From Rotaria sordida (lineage: Eukaryota; Rotifera; Eurotatoria; Philodinida; Philodinidae), in assembly GCA_905250125.1 (NCBI GenBank), contig CAJNOL010001061.1, positions 1 through 64,000 on the forward strand: a DNA stretch of 64,000 nucleotides. Direction: 5' to 3'. Positions 36,181 through 48,279 of the stretch are shown here, one piece after another. The notes below the pieces were generated by a model. That model was not told the origin of the DNA and ran no database searches. It saw nothing but the letters and a program-made list of their open reading frames with translations. The position numbers and the translations under genes are program-made. The first letter of the stretch is position 1; each line of letters begins with the position of its first letter.

Positions 36181-39100
36181 TAAAGCTCCACCCTATGTTG
36201 ATGCATTCCCGCCTTTAGGCGATAAGGGAAAAAAAGAGAGAGAGAGAGAAAAGTATGTTTGTGCAACACTGGCTTTATCGCATCATATTCGATCGGCTAT
36301 CCATCTATTTAACTATCTCTCTAGTGAGAGAGTATGGCATGCTTGTGCGTGCCAATTAGTGCGTCGATCTGTAAACAACATCGAATGTCTTTCTCTCTCT
36401 CTCTCTTTCTGTGTTTCTATCTATCACATCCGGTTAAACCCATCGGCGCCGGTATGAATGCACAAAAGATAAGAGATCAAGTGTCTACATGTGTTTGCCT
36501 GTTTTGCTTCTTTGCTTGCACGATACACATTGCACAATTACCTAGCGGAAATCTTGGTAAAGTAGAAAGTCTATCATTGTATAAATCTATATGATAGTTT
36601 ATCTTTTCATACATTAAGGAGACAGAGAGGAAAAAAAAGGTCAAAAAGCTTTACTTGTTTTTTTTTCTTCTCTTTTTAAGCAAAAAAAAAAGAGAGAGAA
36701 AGAGAGATTGATGATGATGGATCATTCTAATTATCAGTCTTAGGTCTCTTCATATGCGTACGTTTTTTTTTTTTTATTATTATAAACAAATCGTGATGAT
36801 TACTTGCTAATCAGGCTGTTCTTCGTTATCTAGGACAAGATAGCTAAAGTGTAGAATCAATATAGATTCTATCATCACTTTCGAGATTAAATCAGTCTAA
36901 ATCATCACATATCATTATGAATATCAACGCATTTGCTAGAAATTTCTTTTTTTTTATAACAATAATTAGTCCTTCTCCATATCATTTATGTTATAACATC
37001 ATTGAATATGTAAAGTTTTATTTCAAAAAGAAAAAAGAAAGGTAATATCGAAATCGTCTTAAGTATCATGCAATATATTATTTTCTTTCCATCTATTTAT
37101 ATCGTACTTCAAAAAAAAAAACAAATTTTTTCGTTGCGTAATTCCGTTTCACATTGTCAACCCATTTGTCTTCCGGTAAAATTATGTTGTGTACCCTCTC
37201 ACACATGCACACACATCTCCATAAGTAGTCATATAAGTCAAATAAAAAAAAACTATGGGAAATAGTAACATACATTTTTTTCCTATTCATTCCAACTCGA
37301 TTACTTTTTGTTTTTCTTCTTCTTCTTCCTCTTTTTCATATGACAGTAGTTAGTAGCATCTTTCAAACTAAGCAATAAATTTTATTGACTTTTCCATCGT
37401 CTTTTTTTCTATCTGTCTTGACATATTGCTCTAAAGGATCCACCTTATAAAGAAAGAGATAAAACATAAGCTAATTGCGTAGTCACAAAAGGGACACATA
37501 CATTTCTTGCATTGAATATAGTCATAGCAATCTTCTCTTGTTTCTCTTTTCTTTGTTGAATGCATGCGTTTGCCAATCAAATCCCTCTAGTCAAAGGCAA
37601 AGAAGAAGAAGAAGAAGAGAAACATAGGAGAAAAAAAATGAGAAATGAGGATCATTTATTTTGATGAAAATGTATGTATGTGTCTGCGTGCGCATTCCTT
37701 ATTCTTTTACATTCTGAATGCAAGAGATTGCATCATTGTCATGTTATTAACAATGTACAAATTAAGAATCTTATCCAGGTACATAAACACTTAAACCCTG
37801 GATGAATTGACGTATATTATTATTATTAGTCATCGATTGCCGCCTCTTCTTTCTTTTTCTCTACGTTCTACTTTTTCAATTTATGCGGCATTTTATGTGC
37901 GCATTTGTATGTATATGTGCACGTATGCTTTATATGTAAATTTACTCTGTATATGCACTTGTCGTATTTACTACCAACACCGTTATTGGACTGCTGATGC
38001 TTGCCACAGCTTGTTTTTGTCGTTAACGTTATTCGTTCGTTTCGACATCCATCACATTAAATTGCGAAGTGTTAGAAGAATGTCAAGAATAAAAAGGTAA
38101 CACGAGCGTGCTCTTCTTATTCTCTGTCTCGCTCTCTCTTCCTAACATGACGCCTCGTTTGCAATGAACCAATTCGATGATAAGTTTCGAGTGAAACTAA
38201 TACGACAATAGCATTATCATTAAGTGAGAACATTAGCACTCTGTTGCTGATAACTGGTTGATCGTTAACTCTCTCGTTTTTTTTTCCTCTTTGCTCGATT
38301 GCCCATTCAATTTCCCATTACGACTCGTTCATCGTATTCTCTTATCGGTTAAAAGTAAGTTGAACTAGTCCCCTTTTTTTTCTCTGTATACTACTCCGAT
38401 TGAAATGTGAGTCGTTGTACTATGTACTCAAAAGTTAAGTCTTATGAGTACAGTTGAATGAAGATAAAGACAAGCATATATATATATATATATTCAAGTT
38501 ATCTTTCATTTTTTTGACAGAACAAACTGCTGTTCGTTCTTTCAATATGCTTCATTCATTCATTCATTCATACATATAACATATTCGTTATATACGTGAG
38601 CTTATTGACAGAAAACCAAATATATGTATATGTATGTACTTAACTATCTTTTTTTCTTTGTATATAATATAAAAACTGTCAAACATTAAGCCATACGTGT
38701 TGTTTATACATTGTTTTATGATGACAGAAAAGGTTTCGAAGAACGATAAGTTTTTTTTTCCTATTTTGGCTATATGCCAATACATAGTAACATACGGTTT
38801 AAATCCAGTTGTTTTTCCAAAATTCTTGCTATGAAATGATCGGTATGTGAGTGTGTATCTGATTTATTTCTATTTTATCTTTCTTTGTTCTATAGTAGTG
38901 TATATTGCCCAGTGATTTGTATGTATGTGTGTCTCTTCTGCTCTTCATTTATCATCTTCTGAGCATACAGGAAATGTGCGAAAAAAAGATTATATGAAAA
39001 GGAAAGCGCGAGGGATAGAGAGAGAGAGAAAACATACAGGCAAAGAAAAACGAAGGAGAAAGCAAGTTCTGTAGTAATAATAGCAACAGCAGTACGATGC

Positions 39101-39251
39101 CACTTTTGACATGTCTCTCGACATTCATACATGCATACACAGTTATTATTAAGGCGGCGTGCATGTATCAGAGCTACTCATCGTGTCAAACTAGCCGTGA
39201 ATTTGTATGTTGTGCACCAGATGTGACTATTGTTTTTGCCAACGAGCTATC

Positions 39252-39252
<1 letters not shown>

Positions 39253-39293
<41 letters not shown>

Positions 39294-39311
39294 ATGTATG
39301 TATGTATGTAT
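39253..39311. repeat. (TA)n / (TATG)n microsatellite
   Basis: An uninterrupted TA dinucleotide run of about 17 units, followed by 'tgtgtgtatg' and TATG tetranucleotide units. Confidence 0.9.
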
Positions 39312-39439
39312 GTGTATGATCCAATCGTATATTCTAATGTTTGTTCATTTTCCTTTCTTTTGCTCTACTAAATAACTCTAGTTTTCTCTTTCCTCCCTAT
39401 CGTGTACTTGGCGTTTTATGTTATTAGAAATTGGTCTGC

Positions 39440-39463
39440 TCTCTCTCTCTCTCTCTCTCTCTC
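39440..39463. repeat. (CT)n microsatellite
   Basis: An uninterrupted CT dinucleotide run of about 12 units ending 'ctctcgttcg'. Confidence 0.9.
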
Positions 39464-40245
39464 GTTCGCTTGCTCTATTGTAGTTGTGTGCATGCGTTTG
39501 CGTTGTTTTCAAGCATACAAAGGCATCCCGCAGTGGCAATGGCGGCAGCGGTAACGATTACTACTTCGAATGAATATATAAATAGAATGAGAAAGGAGAA
39601 AGAGAGAGAGAGAAAGAAAAGGTAAAGAAATAGTAGCTTGTGTTGTGAATAGTAAAGTTGTCAAATTGATTTCGTAGATGCACACATGCGCATACAGATA
39701 TAAAGTTCTTTATTTTCAATCAAGAATACTCAAATAATGTAAGGTGTTAAATATAGTCTGCTGTTTTTTTCTTTTTTTTTTGCAAATTTAGTTTTTAATA
39801 TATTAAAAAAAAAGCGAACATAACATATTGAGTTTAATCTTATCTTTGGCCTTTTTTTTGTCTTTCGTAACGAATATGTTTATTTATATTCGAAATAAAA
39901 TAAAAGCGAAACATAAAATTGTTTTTTTTTTTATCATGGTGAGTTGCGCGCCCCCTCTCGTTGTGATTATTCTTCTTCATCATTTCCCCGTTTACTACTG
40001 CCGACCGGCGACAATATGTCGTCGCTCGTCTTCATTGTCCAATCAAGTCAGTTCTGACTCATTCCTTATTTCTGTTTTTTTTATGTTGTTGTTGTTGTTG
40101 TTGTCTACATCTCATTTATTTTTTTATTATTTAAGATATAATATAAATAATGTTCATTGACGGCTGATTATTAGTAAACACTCGTCCTCTATTGCATATT
40201 TCAATTTGGTCGAGTGTGTTTCATATATATATATATATAATATTC

Positions 40246-41068
40246 ATGTATTCAATTGATCGTACATCTCCAGTTCCAATTGATAATCATTCATTAATGT
40301 CGAATGAAACTGAAACTGAAATTGAAACATCCACACCTGAATTAAATTTATTATTGGTAAAAAAAAAAAGATATTTATTTAAATAATAATAATAATAATC
40401 GTAAATTTATTATTTAGGATAAATTAACTGAAATATTACGATTTCGTTCAAGTTGTCGTCGTCATTTCGGTCCACAACAACAACAACAATCAAATCCATC
40501 ACCAGCAACAAATTTAAAACGTCTTCAATCTGGCAGTATTGAACCATTACACAATAATAATAATAATAATAATAATAATACAGAAGGTGCATCAACAGGT
40601 GCTTGGAAATCATCGACATCAAATCGTTCATCAAATCATCAACATCATTCAAATAATGATAAAAAGCGTCGTTTGCCAAGTTTATTACAACGTTTAATTG
40701 ATGAAGGAAATTTAATTAAAGAAGCTGTACGACGTCTTAAATCCCAACGTTTTACACATTCATTTAAACAACACCAACACCCACAAACACATATTGCAAA
40801 TACACCATCAACACCAACAACAAAATCATCATCACAAACACTTCCAAATGTTAAATTATCATCAGCAAGTATTAATATACCACAACAAATAAGTGATCCA
40901 CCAACTCAAACAACATCATCACCAAATCGTGGTATATCATGGTTTTTATCATCAAGTGTATTTGGTACAACAAATCATAGTAGTGGTAGTGGTTCACCAT
41001 TACGTAATTGTTGTTCATCAAGTACACATGATCGAACACCAATGGAAATTGGTACACATGATGGATAA
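40246..41068 (+). CDS. Unknown Q/N/S-rich protein, 253 residues
   Basis: Two exons, 40246-40356 and 40418-41068, joined in frame. The N-terminus is MYSIDRTSPVPIDNHSLMSN. Order is suggested in two places: ELNLLLDKLTEILRFRSSCR (across the intron) and KRRLPSLLQRLIDEGNLIKE followed by AVRRLKSQRF. Both look like amphipathic helices. The rest is low-complexity: a glutamine run, an (AAT)n-encoded asparagine run, and serine/threonine/proline stretches up to RTPMEIGTHDG. No enzyme motif, signal peptide or membrane segment is visible. I do not recognise the family; an adaptor or transcriptional regulator is only a guess from composition. The ATG at 40246 follows a (TA)n run with no acceptor before it, so it is taken as the start. 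Minus-strand frames here are shadows. Confidence 0.7.
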
Positions 41069-41409
41069 AATTTTAGACTTATTCATCAGGTGGTTTTTTT
41101 GTATGTTAAACGCAATATCTCTTTTTCACTCTCTAGTGTTTTCTTTTTTTTTACGTTATTGATTTTTCTTTCCTTCGTTGCTTAACTATTACTTTGAAGT
41201 TTGGTTTTTTGTGTCAAGTCCCGCTGAGTGAATACTTCTCACCGGTTTTTGTCTCTCTTCATCATCAATTTTTATTACATGTATAATGTATACATTCCTA
41301 TTTTGTTGTAAATAACATTGCATACTCCATTGCCATGTTCGTCTTTTCTTCTTTGTTTCTCTCCTCAACTGTTATTACTGTATCTGAATTTTGATAACAG
41401 TATATCAGT

Positions 41410-41449
<40 letters not shown>

Positions 41450-42358
41450 CATCCTGTATTATTCGACCATATATATACATACATACACAGAAATGAACAA
41501 CCCGGTTGTTTTTCTCATTGCATTATTTCTATGAAAAGTTAGTGGTGTATGCGCGCTTTGTTTTTTGTACACCTCGTATCTCAGGTATCATTTTCGTTTT
41601 TTTTTTGGCTTGCTTGCTTGGTCGTTGTTGTTGGTATTTTTTTTTCTCTCTCTCTCTCTCTTTGCTCTATTTTGCCTTGTTCTCTATCTTTTCTTTTTAG
41701 TATTCCTCTATCTCTCGCTCGTTTTTTTGCTTCCGCGCGCATGCACATGCATTTTTTTTTTGCACAATGTGCAACTAAATATAAACATGAACTGCATATT
41801 AGAGAAAGATATAAATTATTCTAAAAGAAATATGGTTGCGTGCTTAAGTACTCTTTTTTTTTCTTCTTCCTCAAAGCTAGATATATAAATAATGAACATA
41901 TTGCTAACAAAAGAAAAGAAGTATCTTTATGATAGTTTTTATGAATTAGAAAAAATTGCAAATGAATATTTTATGGTTATTGGTTAAGATAGAAAAATTT
42001 CTCTTCGGTTTTTTTTTTACTGGAAAATTAAATTATTCTCGATATGATTGTGTCGTTTCAACATTTTAATAAACGAAAAAAAAAAATGAACAATGCGAAG
42101 TTATAAGTATCGGTTAGTTTTCAATTCGATAAAGCATATAAATACTTGACCTACTTTGTGTAAAATCGAATGGAGAATCACATACACAAAAAAGGAAAGT
42201 TTGTAGTTTTTGACCTTATACATTGACCATCATCAAGCAAATCATTTTGTTATGTTTGCTATTGTTCTTTTATTAAAATAAAAAACAAAAAGTATTTCGA
42301 GAAACAAAAATGGACAAAATAATGAATGAGTCTTTTGATATTGGTGTAACGAGAGAAT
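41069..42358. other. 3' flank with microsatellites, no gene
   Basis: It contains an (ATT)n run at about 41411-41449, CT tracts near 41645-41662, and pyrimidine-rich sequence similar in texture to 36-40 kb, probably the 3' untranslated region and flank of the preceding gene. It becomes plain AT-rich after 41900. Confidence 0.45.
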
Positions 42359-42573
42359 CTCGTCAGGTGATACATCGTTTTTCAGATAAATCTTATCTCA
42401 TTTGGTAGTACCTATTGACACTAGAAAAAGAGTCTAAAATGATTTGTGCCCATGGATGTTTCTTCTATGAAATATCCATGAGTACAAATCATTTTAGGTT
42501 TTTTTCTCGGTGTCAATAGGTACTACCAAATGAGATAAGACTTATCTGAAAAGCGATCTATCATCTGGCAAGG
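42359..42573. repeat. Hairpin MITE, about 215 bp
   Basis: Near-perfect inverted repeat. The left arm 'cttatctcatttggtagtac ctattgaca' and the right arm 'tgtcaataggtactaccaaa tgagataag' are identical over about 29 bp. The pairing continues outward to 'ttttcagataa' and inward to 'aaaatgatttgt', leaving a loop of about 45 bp near 42465. No coding capacity. It appears recent, given arm identity. Confidence 0.85.
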
Positions 42574-43920
42574 TTCCCACGTAAGTGCAGTGTCAAAAGG
42601 CTAGTACCTCGCATTTTTTTGTCATTGGTTCAGTTTCATTTATGAGAATAATATGATAATATGGTTTCGAAGTGTCCGTTGTTAGAACCCAGCTCTTGAA
42701 ATTCTTGTCAGAAAAATTCGTGCTACGAGTATTCTTTGTATGCAAAATTCTTCTAATGATAATTTCTAAAAGTGCTGAAATTATGGATCTCTAACATGTT
42801 CAGTTTTCGATTACTTTAGTTGAAGAAAAATGAGCCTTGATATATACAGGAAAATTGTTTTTTTCGAAATCAATTTTTGAACCAAAAAACAAGTCTTCCT
42901 TTCCCTCGTTTCTTTTTCTTCAAAATTTTTTGCCTACGAAAAAATTTGTACCATTGAAAAAGAAAGTGGTGTTTCTATTATTTTGCTTCTCATGAGCTCT
43001 AGGAACGATATTTTTAAACGAAAAAAAAAACACAGATCCTGATTTGATCCTAGTTATTGTAAACAAAGTTGCATTTCGAAAAAATGAAGTATAGAGTTTT
43101 ACGAGAAGAGAGCTTTGGGGCTTTACGACCTTCACATCTCTCTGAAGAAAGCATCTTGGAATTTTGAGTCTATCATAACTTTTGCTCTACTTATTGCAAT
43201 CTATCCATCTTGAAAGTTTGATAATTTTTCATTGAGTTATTCCTGGAAAGTGGAATGTCGTCTTAAGCTTATGATAACATCTAGTACTATGTTTCTAACA
43301 ACTACTGTCGGTACGAAACTTTAAGATATTTATTTAAAAATTGAATAAGTCGAGAGTACAGGCAGCTAACAATCTGCAGATTTCAGCAATTCAAAGAGAA
43401 TACGTAGGAGACGCCTTTTCTCTGATCATATGTATGAAAATAGTCTATCATTGCGATGAAATTTTGATTTTCACATGTCATTTGCATAGAAGGACTTAAG
43501 ATCTATAGTTCAAGAAACAATTTGAATGATTACTGTTTAACATCTCATTTCACAGGCAATTTACTTTTCTGATATCCATTTCTTCTATGCAAAGTATCAT
43601 TTTTCATTTGAGAGATTGCTTTTTTTGTCGGAATAGTAAGTGGACAATGAGAAAGTTAAGAGACCAAACGGTGTTAACTGTTGATATATGGTAATTTTTT
43701 GTTGTCAATGAAATCACTTCATTTAGAGCGTGCTAGATTTATTTTCGATAATTTATTCTAATCTTAACGTCTCAGTTTTCCCTCAAGCAATTTTCGAAAC
43801 TGAATAATTTATTATATTTTCTAGAGAATTCAAAGCGCAATCATCCGATAAAAATGTATCACAGTCAAATGAAGAAATATGGAAAATACTGACAATGAAA
43901 TTCTCAAATGCCTCCTGTGA
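42574..43920. other. Intergenic, nothing recognised
   Basis: About 1.3 kb of AT-rich sequence with short frames on both strands that look accidental. Confidence 0.4.
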
Positions 43921-44508
43921 TATACATTGCGACGGACAAAAGTTTAGAGTAACTGTATTTTGAAGTTTTCTTCTCAATGGTAATAGCTAGCAAGAATCTG
44001 AAAACCATTTCTGTAGCTAAAAGGATTCTCTATCAGAATTGATAGAACTAAGAACTCAAATAAAATTGCTTGAGTAGAGCTGTTTGGAAATCCAAGAGAT
44101 TCAAAATCAGCTTTCTGATATCGATTGAAGTTTTTGTGAAAAGATTTTATTTGATAAAGCAAAATGAGATATTTTCGGCTTCTTCATCGAACTGCAATCA
44201 ATTTATAGAAAGTCCCAAAACATCAAGCACGTCAAAAACATTGAAATTATCAATATAAAACGAAGAGAAAAGGGCTTCTTGGACTCTCTGTAAATTGATG
44301 TAGTTCGATAAAGAACAGAAAGCTGGCTTTGGGATCTTCATTTTTCGCAGACCCTTATCCAAATAGTTTTGTCGGAGTCGTCGAGTCTACCAATCCTAAT
44401 AGAGAACCCTTCCAGCCACATAAATATTTTTTGTGATTCTTACTAGTTATTACCATCGGAAAGGAAACTTGGAAATGCAACTGCTCTAAACTTATGTCCG
44501 CCACTATA
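43921..44508. repeat. Repeat family A copy
   Basis: The left end 'gcgacggacaaaagtttaga' followed by 'gtaactgtatttt' mirrors the right end 'aaatgcaactgctctaaa' followed by 'cttatgtccgccactata'. The internal blocks 'tcttctcaatggtaatagct' and 'tagttattaccatcggaaag' are reverse complements. Same family as 1974-2437 and 26529-27036. Confidence 0.75.
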
Positions 44509-45349
44509 TACAGTATTTCAAAGAAGTTCTACAAGTATTTACTGTCATATTACACCACGGCATGACTAAACGTTATGGAATATCTTTTTTGTATTATATT
44601 GTAATATCTGTATCTCCATAATGATTATATGCAAACTCTTTGAAATTATTATCATAGATAGAGACGTTCTAGATCTACTGTCAGTAAGAATTTCACTGAT
44701 TTTTCTTTAACCAAAACTGAGTTATTTAAAAAATATCAACCATAAAAGAATTTGAAAGAATGAAATTTTTCTTTTAGACAAGCTGAAAATTTAGTATTTT
44801 AATGTGAAATAAAACGATATATAAATAGACATAAAAAAAAAACTAAAAATATTGTTCATAATAAAATTTTATGTTTTCAAAAAAAGTACAGTTTGGATTA
44901 GGATAAATGGAAAAGCATCAACGCCAACCAGATATTCCGCATCAAATAATGTATATTTCATTAGTATCAAAAGACAACATTTTTTTCGATTTTATTTAGC
45001 TCGAGGAATTTTCGAGTAAAATCAAAATTCAAGTTTCGATAAATTTAATGTTCTATCTTATTTAAAATACAATGCTTATTCGAAATATATGCATAGTTCA
45101 AAATTGCCACCAGGACCTTTACGTTCAACTCGAGCGCTTATTTCTGCAAACGAATGAATTTGTCAAACTACCCTCGGGCAATAAGGTGATACATCAACAT
45201 TTGATTTTCAAAACTTAAGAGTTAGACAGAATATTATATCGACGGATCAGATCAACCTAAAATTTGAAGTTTTGGCTTAGTCCAGCAGACATCCTAGTGA
45301 TCTAACAGGTGTCTGCCAGACCCACAGTTCTTGCCTAAAATCACCACTA
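44509..45349. other. Intergenic with remnant of the F-box array unit
   Basis: Mostly unrecognised. About 44935-45060 resembles the end of the ORF at 55095-55379 (shared 'tatatttcattagtat' and 'gaattttcgag'), so the duplicated F-box unit probably began here. Confidence 0.45.
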
Positions 45350-45991
45350 CTTTCGAATATTATTGAAATTCCGTAACACAGTATTTTTCGAAAACATATG
45401 TGAACATTAAAATGCAACTACACTCATATCTGATCTATTCGATAGAGTTCGTTGAGTTTTTCTATTATTTTTTACACAACTTTTCTAGTTGATCACTCAA
45501 TAAAAAGGTTTCGCGTGTGTCTAACGCATTCAAAGCTACTCAACGATAGACATGCATTCATTTCAAATATTATTCATCGTACTCTTTTAAAGGTTGGACT
45601 TAGCTTTCTGTACTTTAGATTCCGAATTTTCTCTATACGTGACTCATTCGTGGATGATAGTCACGTCTAATAGAAGATAAAAGGTATGTGGATAACTTGA
45701 CATTCTTTTTCATTTGTGCAATTCTACAAATGAAAAAAATGCGTCGTATCTCTATTATTGAAAAAAATCTTATAACACATTGATAGTAATAAATTTTATA
45801 AATTGTTCGATTTTCAATTAATTAATTAAATTACGTATGAATTTTCTTGTTGTCAATCACAAAATATAATTGACAAATGAAATGTCTTTCGTTACATGTA
45901 AATATTAAATCTGCAATTTTATCAATGAGTAATATCAGTGGATTTTTATTTTGCAATTCATATAAAAACCGTTCGACGGGAGTAATAAAGG
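45350..45991 (+). promoter_or_regulatory. Orphan copy of the F-box gene promoter
   Basis: It matches the 5' flanks of the three F-box genes in order: 'ttgaaattccgtaacacagt', the 'cattcaaagctactcaacgatag' block, 'ttcatttgtgcaattctaca', 'tttcaattaattaattaaat', and finally TATAAAA at 45961-45967 with 'ccgttcgac' as in the second F-box gene. Where the ATG should follow about 70 bp after the TATA box, the similarity breaks off near 45991 and no F-box coding sequence follows. Confidence 0.75.
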
Positions 45992-47470
45992 GCAGGGATG
46001 CATAACGAACTATCTTGTCCCACTTATTATTCTTTTCTCAGAAAGAAGTATAAAAATTGTCAGGTTTTGTAGCGCTTGAGCTGATAAATCTAACCGTATA
46101 TTAATATTACCGCGAAATCTTAAATTAGGAGTATTTATGTCACTTACAAGTTTGATCATTAGCATAATATTTCTTCGTGTTTTGAGCTAATTCTTCGTTG
46201 AGCCAAAAATGGACGGGCAAGAATGTTTGAGAAGTTCGAATCGATGAATTTACGATCACTCATATGTTTGGAGTCGAAGCTCTTTTCTTCAGATGGGCAA
46301 AAGTATGCATTTTTTGATTGATATTTGCCGGTTTTTTTTGTCACATTCATTACTTTTCTAGTCAAAACAAATAGCATATTTGAAATCAGCATAAACAACT
46401 GAGTCGACCTGTATGCGTTTCAAATTGTTCGGACAACTTTCATTTTTGTCGAAAAATTCACCTTAGGTCCTCCTCAGAATTCAACCAAAAAAAAATGAAG
46501 TCAATCAAAATCTCATTTGAACAGTTGAAAACAAGTGTAGTTGGGTGTAACGAATGGAGACGGGAACTTCAGTCGCGACTAAAGCGTCGAGAATAAGACG
46601 GGTATGAGTGTGTGTCTTATCTTCATCGACACCGCACATACACACTCAGCCACACCCACATCTATACCCACACCCTCAAGTTGCGCACAGGGACTGGCTT
46701 TAATTTGAAACCAGTACGAGCTCTGTACCCCTTATAACGATGAAATTATTTCGATTCTCCTGAAAGATATAAAAACAAGCCAAAATTTCGATCTAGTAGG
46801 GTATATCAGGCGAAAATTTTTACTACAAGCGTTTCCCATTAGGACCATTCATTCCTTTAAGTTTCAGCCAAAACGAGCTGTTCTAAGTGATAAATCGATT
46901 CTGAGGAAGGCTCTTATACTAACAATCGCAATGATGAAAATTCAACGGTATTTTTTCGTCAAAATATTTCTTGTTACGCTTAAATTCGCTAAATAAAAAT
47001 GTGGATGAATGCTTATCGCCTTTTTTGAGCACATAAAACCATACCGAACGGAAAGGGCTGAAGCAATTTTAGGTAAACACTTTGACGATGTAAGTGGTGA
47101 CATGATTCCTGCAATGTAAGAATTAAAAACCTATACAGACTATAAATAGAAAAATCTAAATAAAAACCGGTTGAACACGTAAAAGGAAAGCACTTTGAAA
47201 ATCCAAGTCAGGAATAGAGGGTGTTAATTTATCTCTACTTAATAAAATAAAGATAATCCATTATTTATATTTATACAGCAAAGACAAATATATTATTTAG
47301 GTCAGAAAAAGTGAAGTTGACACGTAAACTCGTAATTCCGAGCTCACTTATGCATCTATATTTACCAATCAAATTCAGTCTATGTTTTAAGATTTAGAAC
47401 AGTAAAACCGCTTTGACTGGGAGTGTAGGTGGAGAGCAATACGTCATTGTTAAATAGTTAATAATTAATG
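45992..47470. other. Intergenic, includes a GC-richer patch with telomere-like C-rich tract
   Basis: No gene recognised. A GC-richer patch at 46540-46740 contains a C-rich tract (46650-46675) and a small hairpin near 46692-46715 (ACTGG...CCAGT). A degenerate LTR could be present ('tgtaacgaatgg' near 46548), but no paired LTR or internal domain was found. Confidence 0.4.
46650..46675 (-). repeat. Degenerate telomere-like C-rich tract
   Basis: On the plus strand it reads 'cacacccacatctataccca' followed by 'caccc', with two exact CCCACA units, i.e. TGTGGG on the minus strand. TGTGGG is the telomeric unit reported for Adineta. Short and imperfect. Confidence 0.4.
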
Positions 47471-47697
47471 AAATCGTACTCAATCAATAAGTATTCATCT
47501 TAATGAGTACTCACTTAGTTAGTACTCACCTTAATTAATACTCGTCTCATTAATACTCACTTTAACTAGTGTTCACCTAGTTAGCACTCAACTAATGAGT
47601 ACTCACCTAATTACTGCTCAATAATGAGTACTTATCTTTATTAATACTTACCTAATTAGTACTTATCTAATTAGTGCTCAACTAATTACTACTCAAG
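47471..47697. repeat. Minisatellite with a TAGTACTCACCTAAT-type unit
   Basis: About 14 tandem diverged units of 15-16 bp, e.g. 'gagtactcacttagtt', 'agtactcaccttaatt', 'agtacttatctaatt', 'agtgctcaactaatt'. The core is TACTCA or TACTTA followed by an AT-rich spacer. No coding frame. Confidence 0.85.
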
Positions 47698-48279
47698 CAA
47701 GGAATGGTATTTGTAACGTTTGAAGAGCTATATAGCGATCTCATCTATAACTTTCTAAGGGATACCTAGGGTACTAAGGGTAACACTTTAAGATTTATCT
47801 CAGGATGCCAACGGTATCTTTTTGAGGACTATTGGGAGTTATGATGAGTAACCTGTTGAGAGCTCTCTGAGGGTACCATAGCTACACTCATACCCACCTT
47901 TTTCAAACGTTGGATACTAGTTTTGTTGAGAACTGTGAAGCAGTATATAATACCGAAAGAGCCGAATATTCAGTCGAGGAGTGAAGCGAATCGCGCGAAC
48001 GAGTGTTATTTGTAGTTATACGTTGTGAAAAATAAAAATATTTACTTATGAATATATATTAAGTAGCTATGAATAATGATTAAGTAGTGCTTGAGATTAA
48101 ATAGCAATGATATAAGAGGTAGCTGAAAATATAATCAATAACTAAATCTTAGCGGTAAAATATGTGTTTATTTCAAATAAAAAAAAATCAATATAATGAA
48201 TACTTTAGATTATGAAAGCTCAAAAAATTTCAATGAAGTAATATTTCTGTATAAAAAAAAACCATCCATAAGTTTATTC
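47698..48279. other. Intergenic, nothing firmly recognised
   Basis: It contains a GC-richer patch (47930-48030) with 'cagtatataatacc' and 'gaagcgaatcgcgcgaacga', which could be an old promoter or LTR fragment. No gene. Confidence 0.35.

Larger units (their letters stand above)
36181..40245. other. Long microsatellite-rich upstream region of the 40.2 kb gene
   Basis: About 4 kb with a different texture from the rest. It contains CT/GA tracts (36236-36250, 36390-36408, 39440-39463), (TA)n at 38477-38492 and 39253-39285 followed by a (TATG)n run to about 39311, many short 'tgtatgtatgtg' stretches, and isolated GC-rich patches. Many short open frames occur on both strands; all look like by-products of simple sequence. 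It probably holds 5' regulatory or untranslated sequence of the gene at 40246; this is inference. Confidence 0.5.

Noticed and set aside
36334..39625. Many 60-97 codon ORFs on both strands
   Set aside because: Composition follows CT, TA and TG microsatellites (runs of S/L, I/Y, C/V); no conserved motif and no consistent splice pattern.
40872..41162. Overlapping frames on both strands (H/Q/V- and M/Y-rich)
   Set aside because: By-products of the repetitive CAA/CAT/ATC codons of the Q/N/S-rich gene at 40246-41068.
41298..41542. Asn-rich and Tyr-rich ORFs
   Set aside because: Created by the (ATT)n microsatellite at about 41411-41449.
47471..47697. CRISPR-like array
   Set aside because: Units are contiguous diverged 15-16 bp repeats with no unique spacers, in a eukaryotic sequence; this is a minisatellite.
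46548..48050. Possible LTR retrotransposon (TGTAACG starts, TATA-like sequence, CG-rich patch)
   Set aside because: No paired LTRs, primer-binding site, gag/pol frames or target duplication could be identified.
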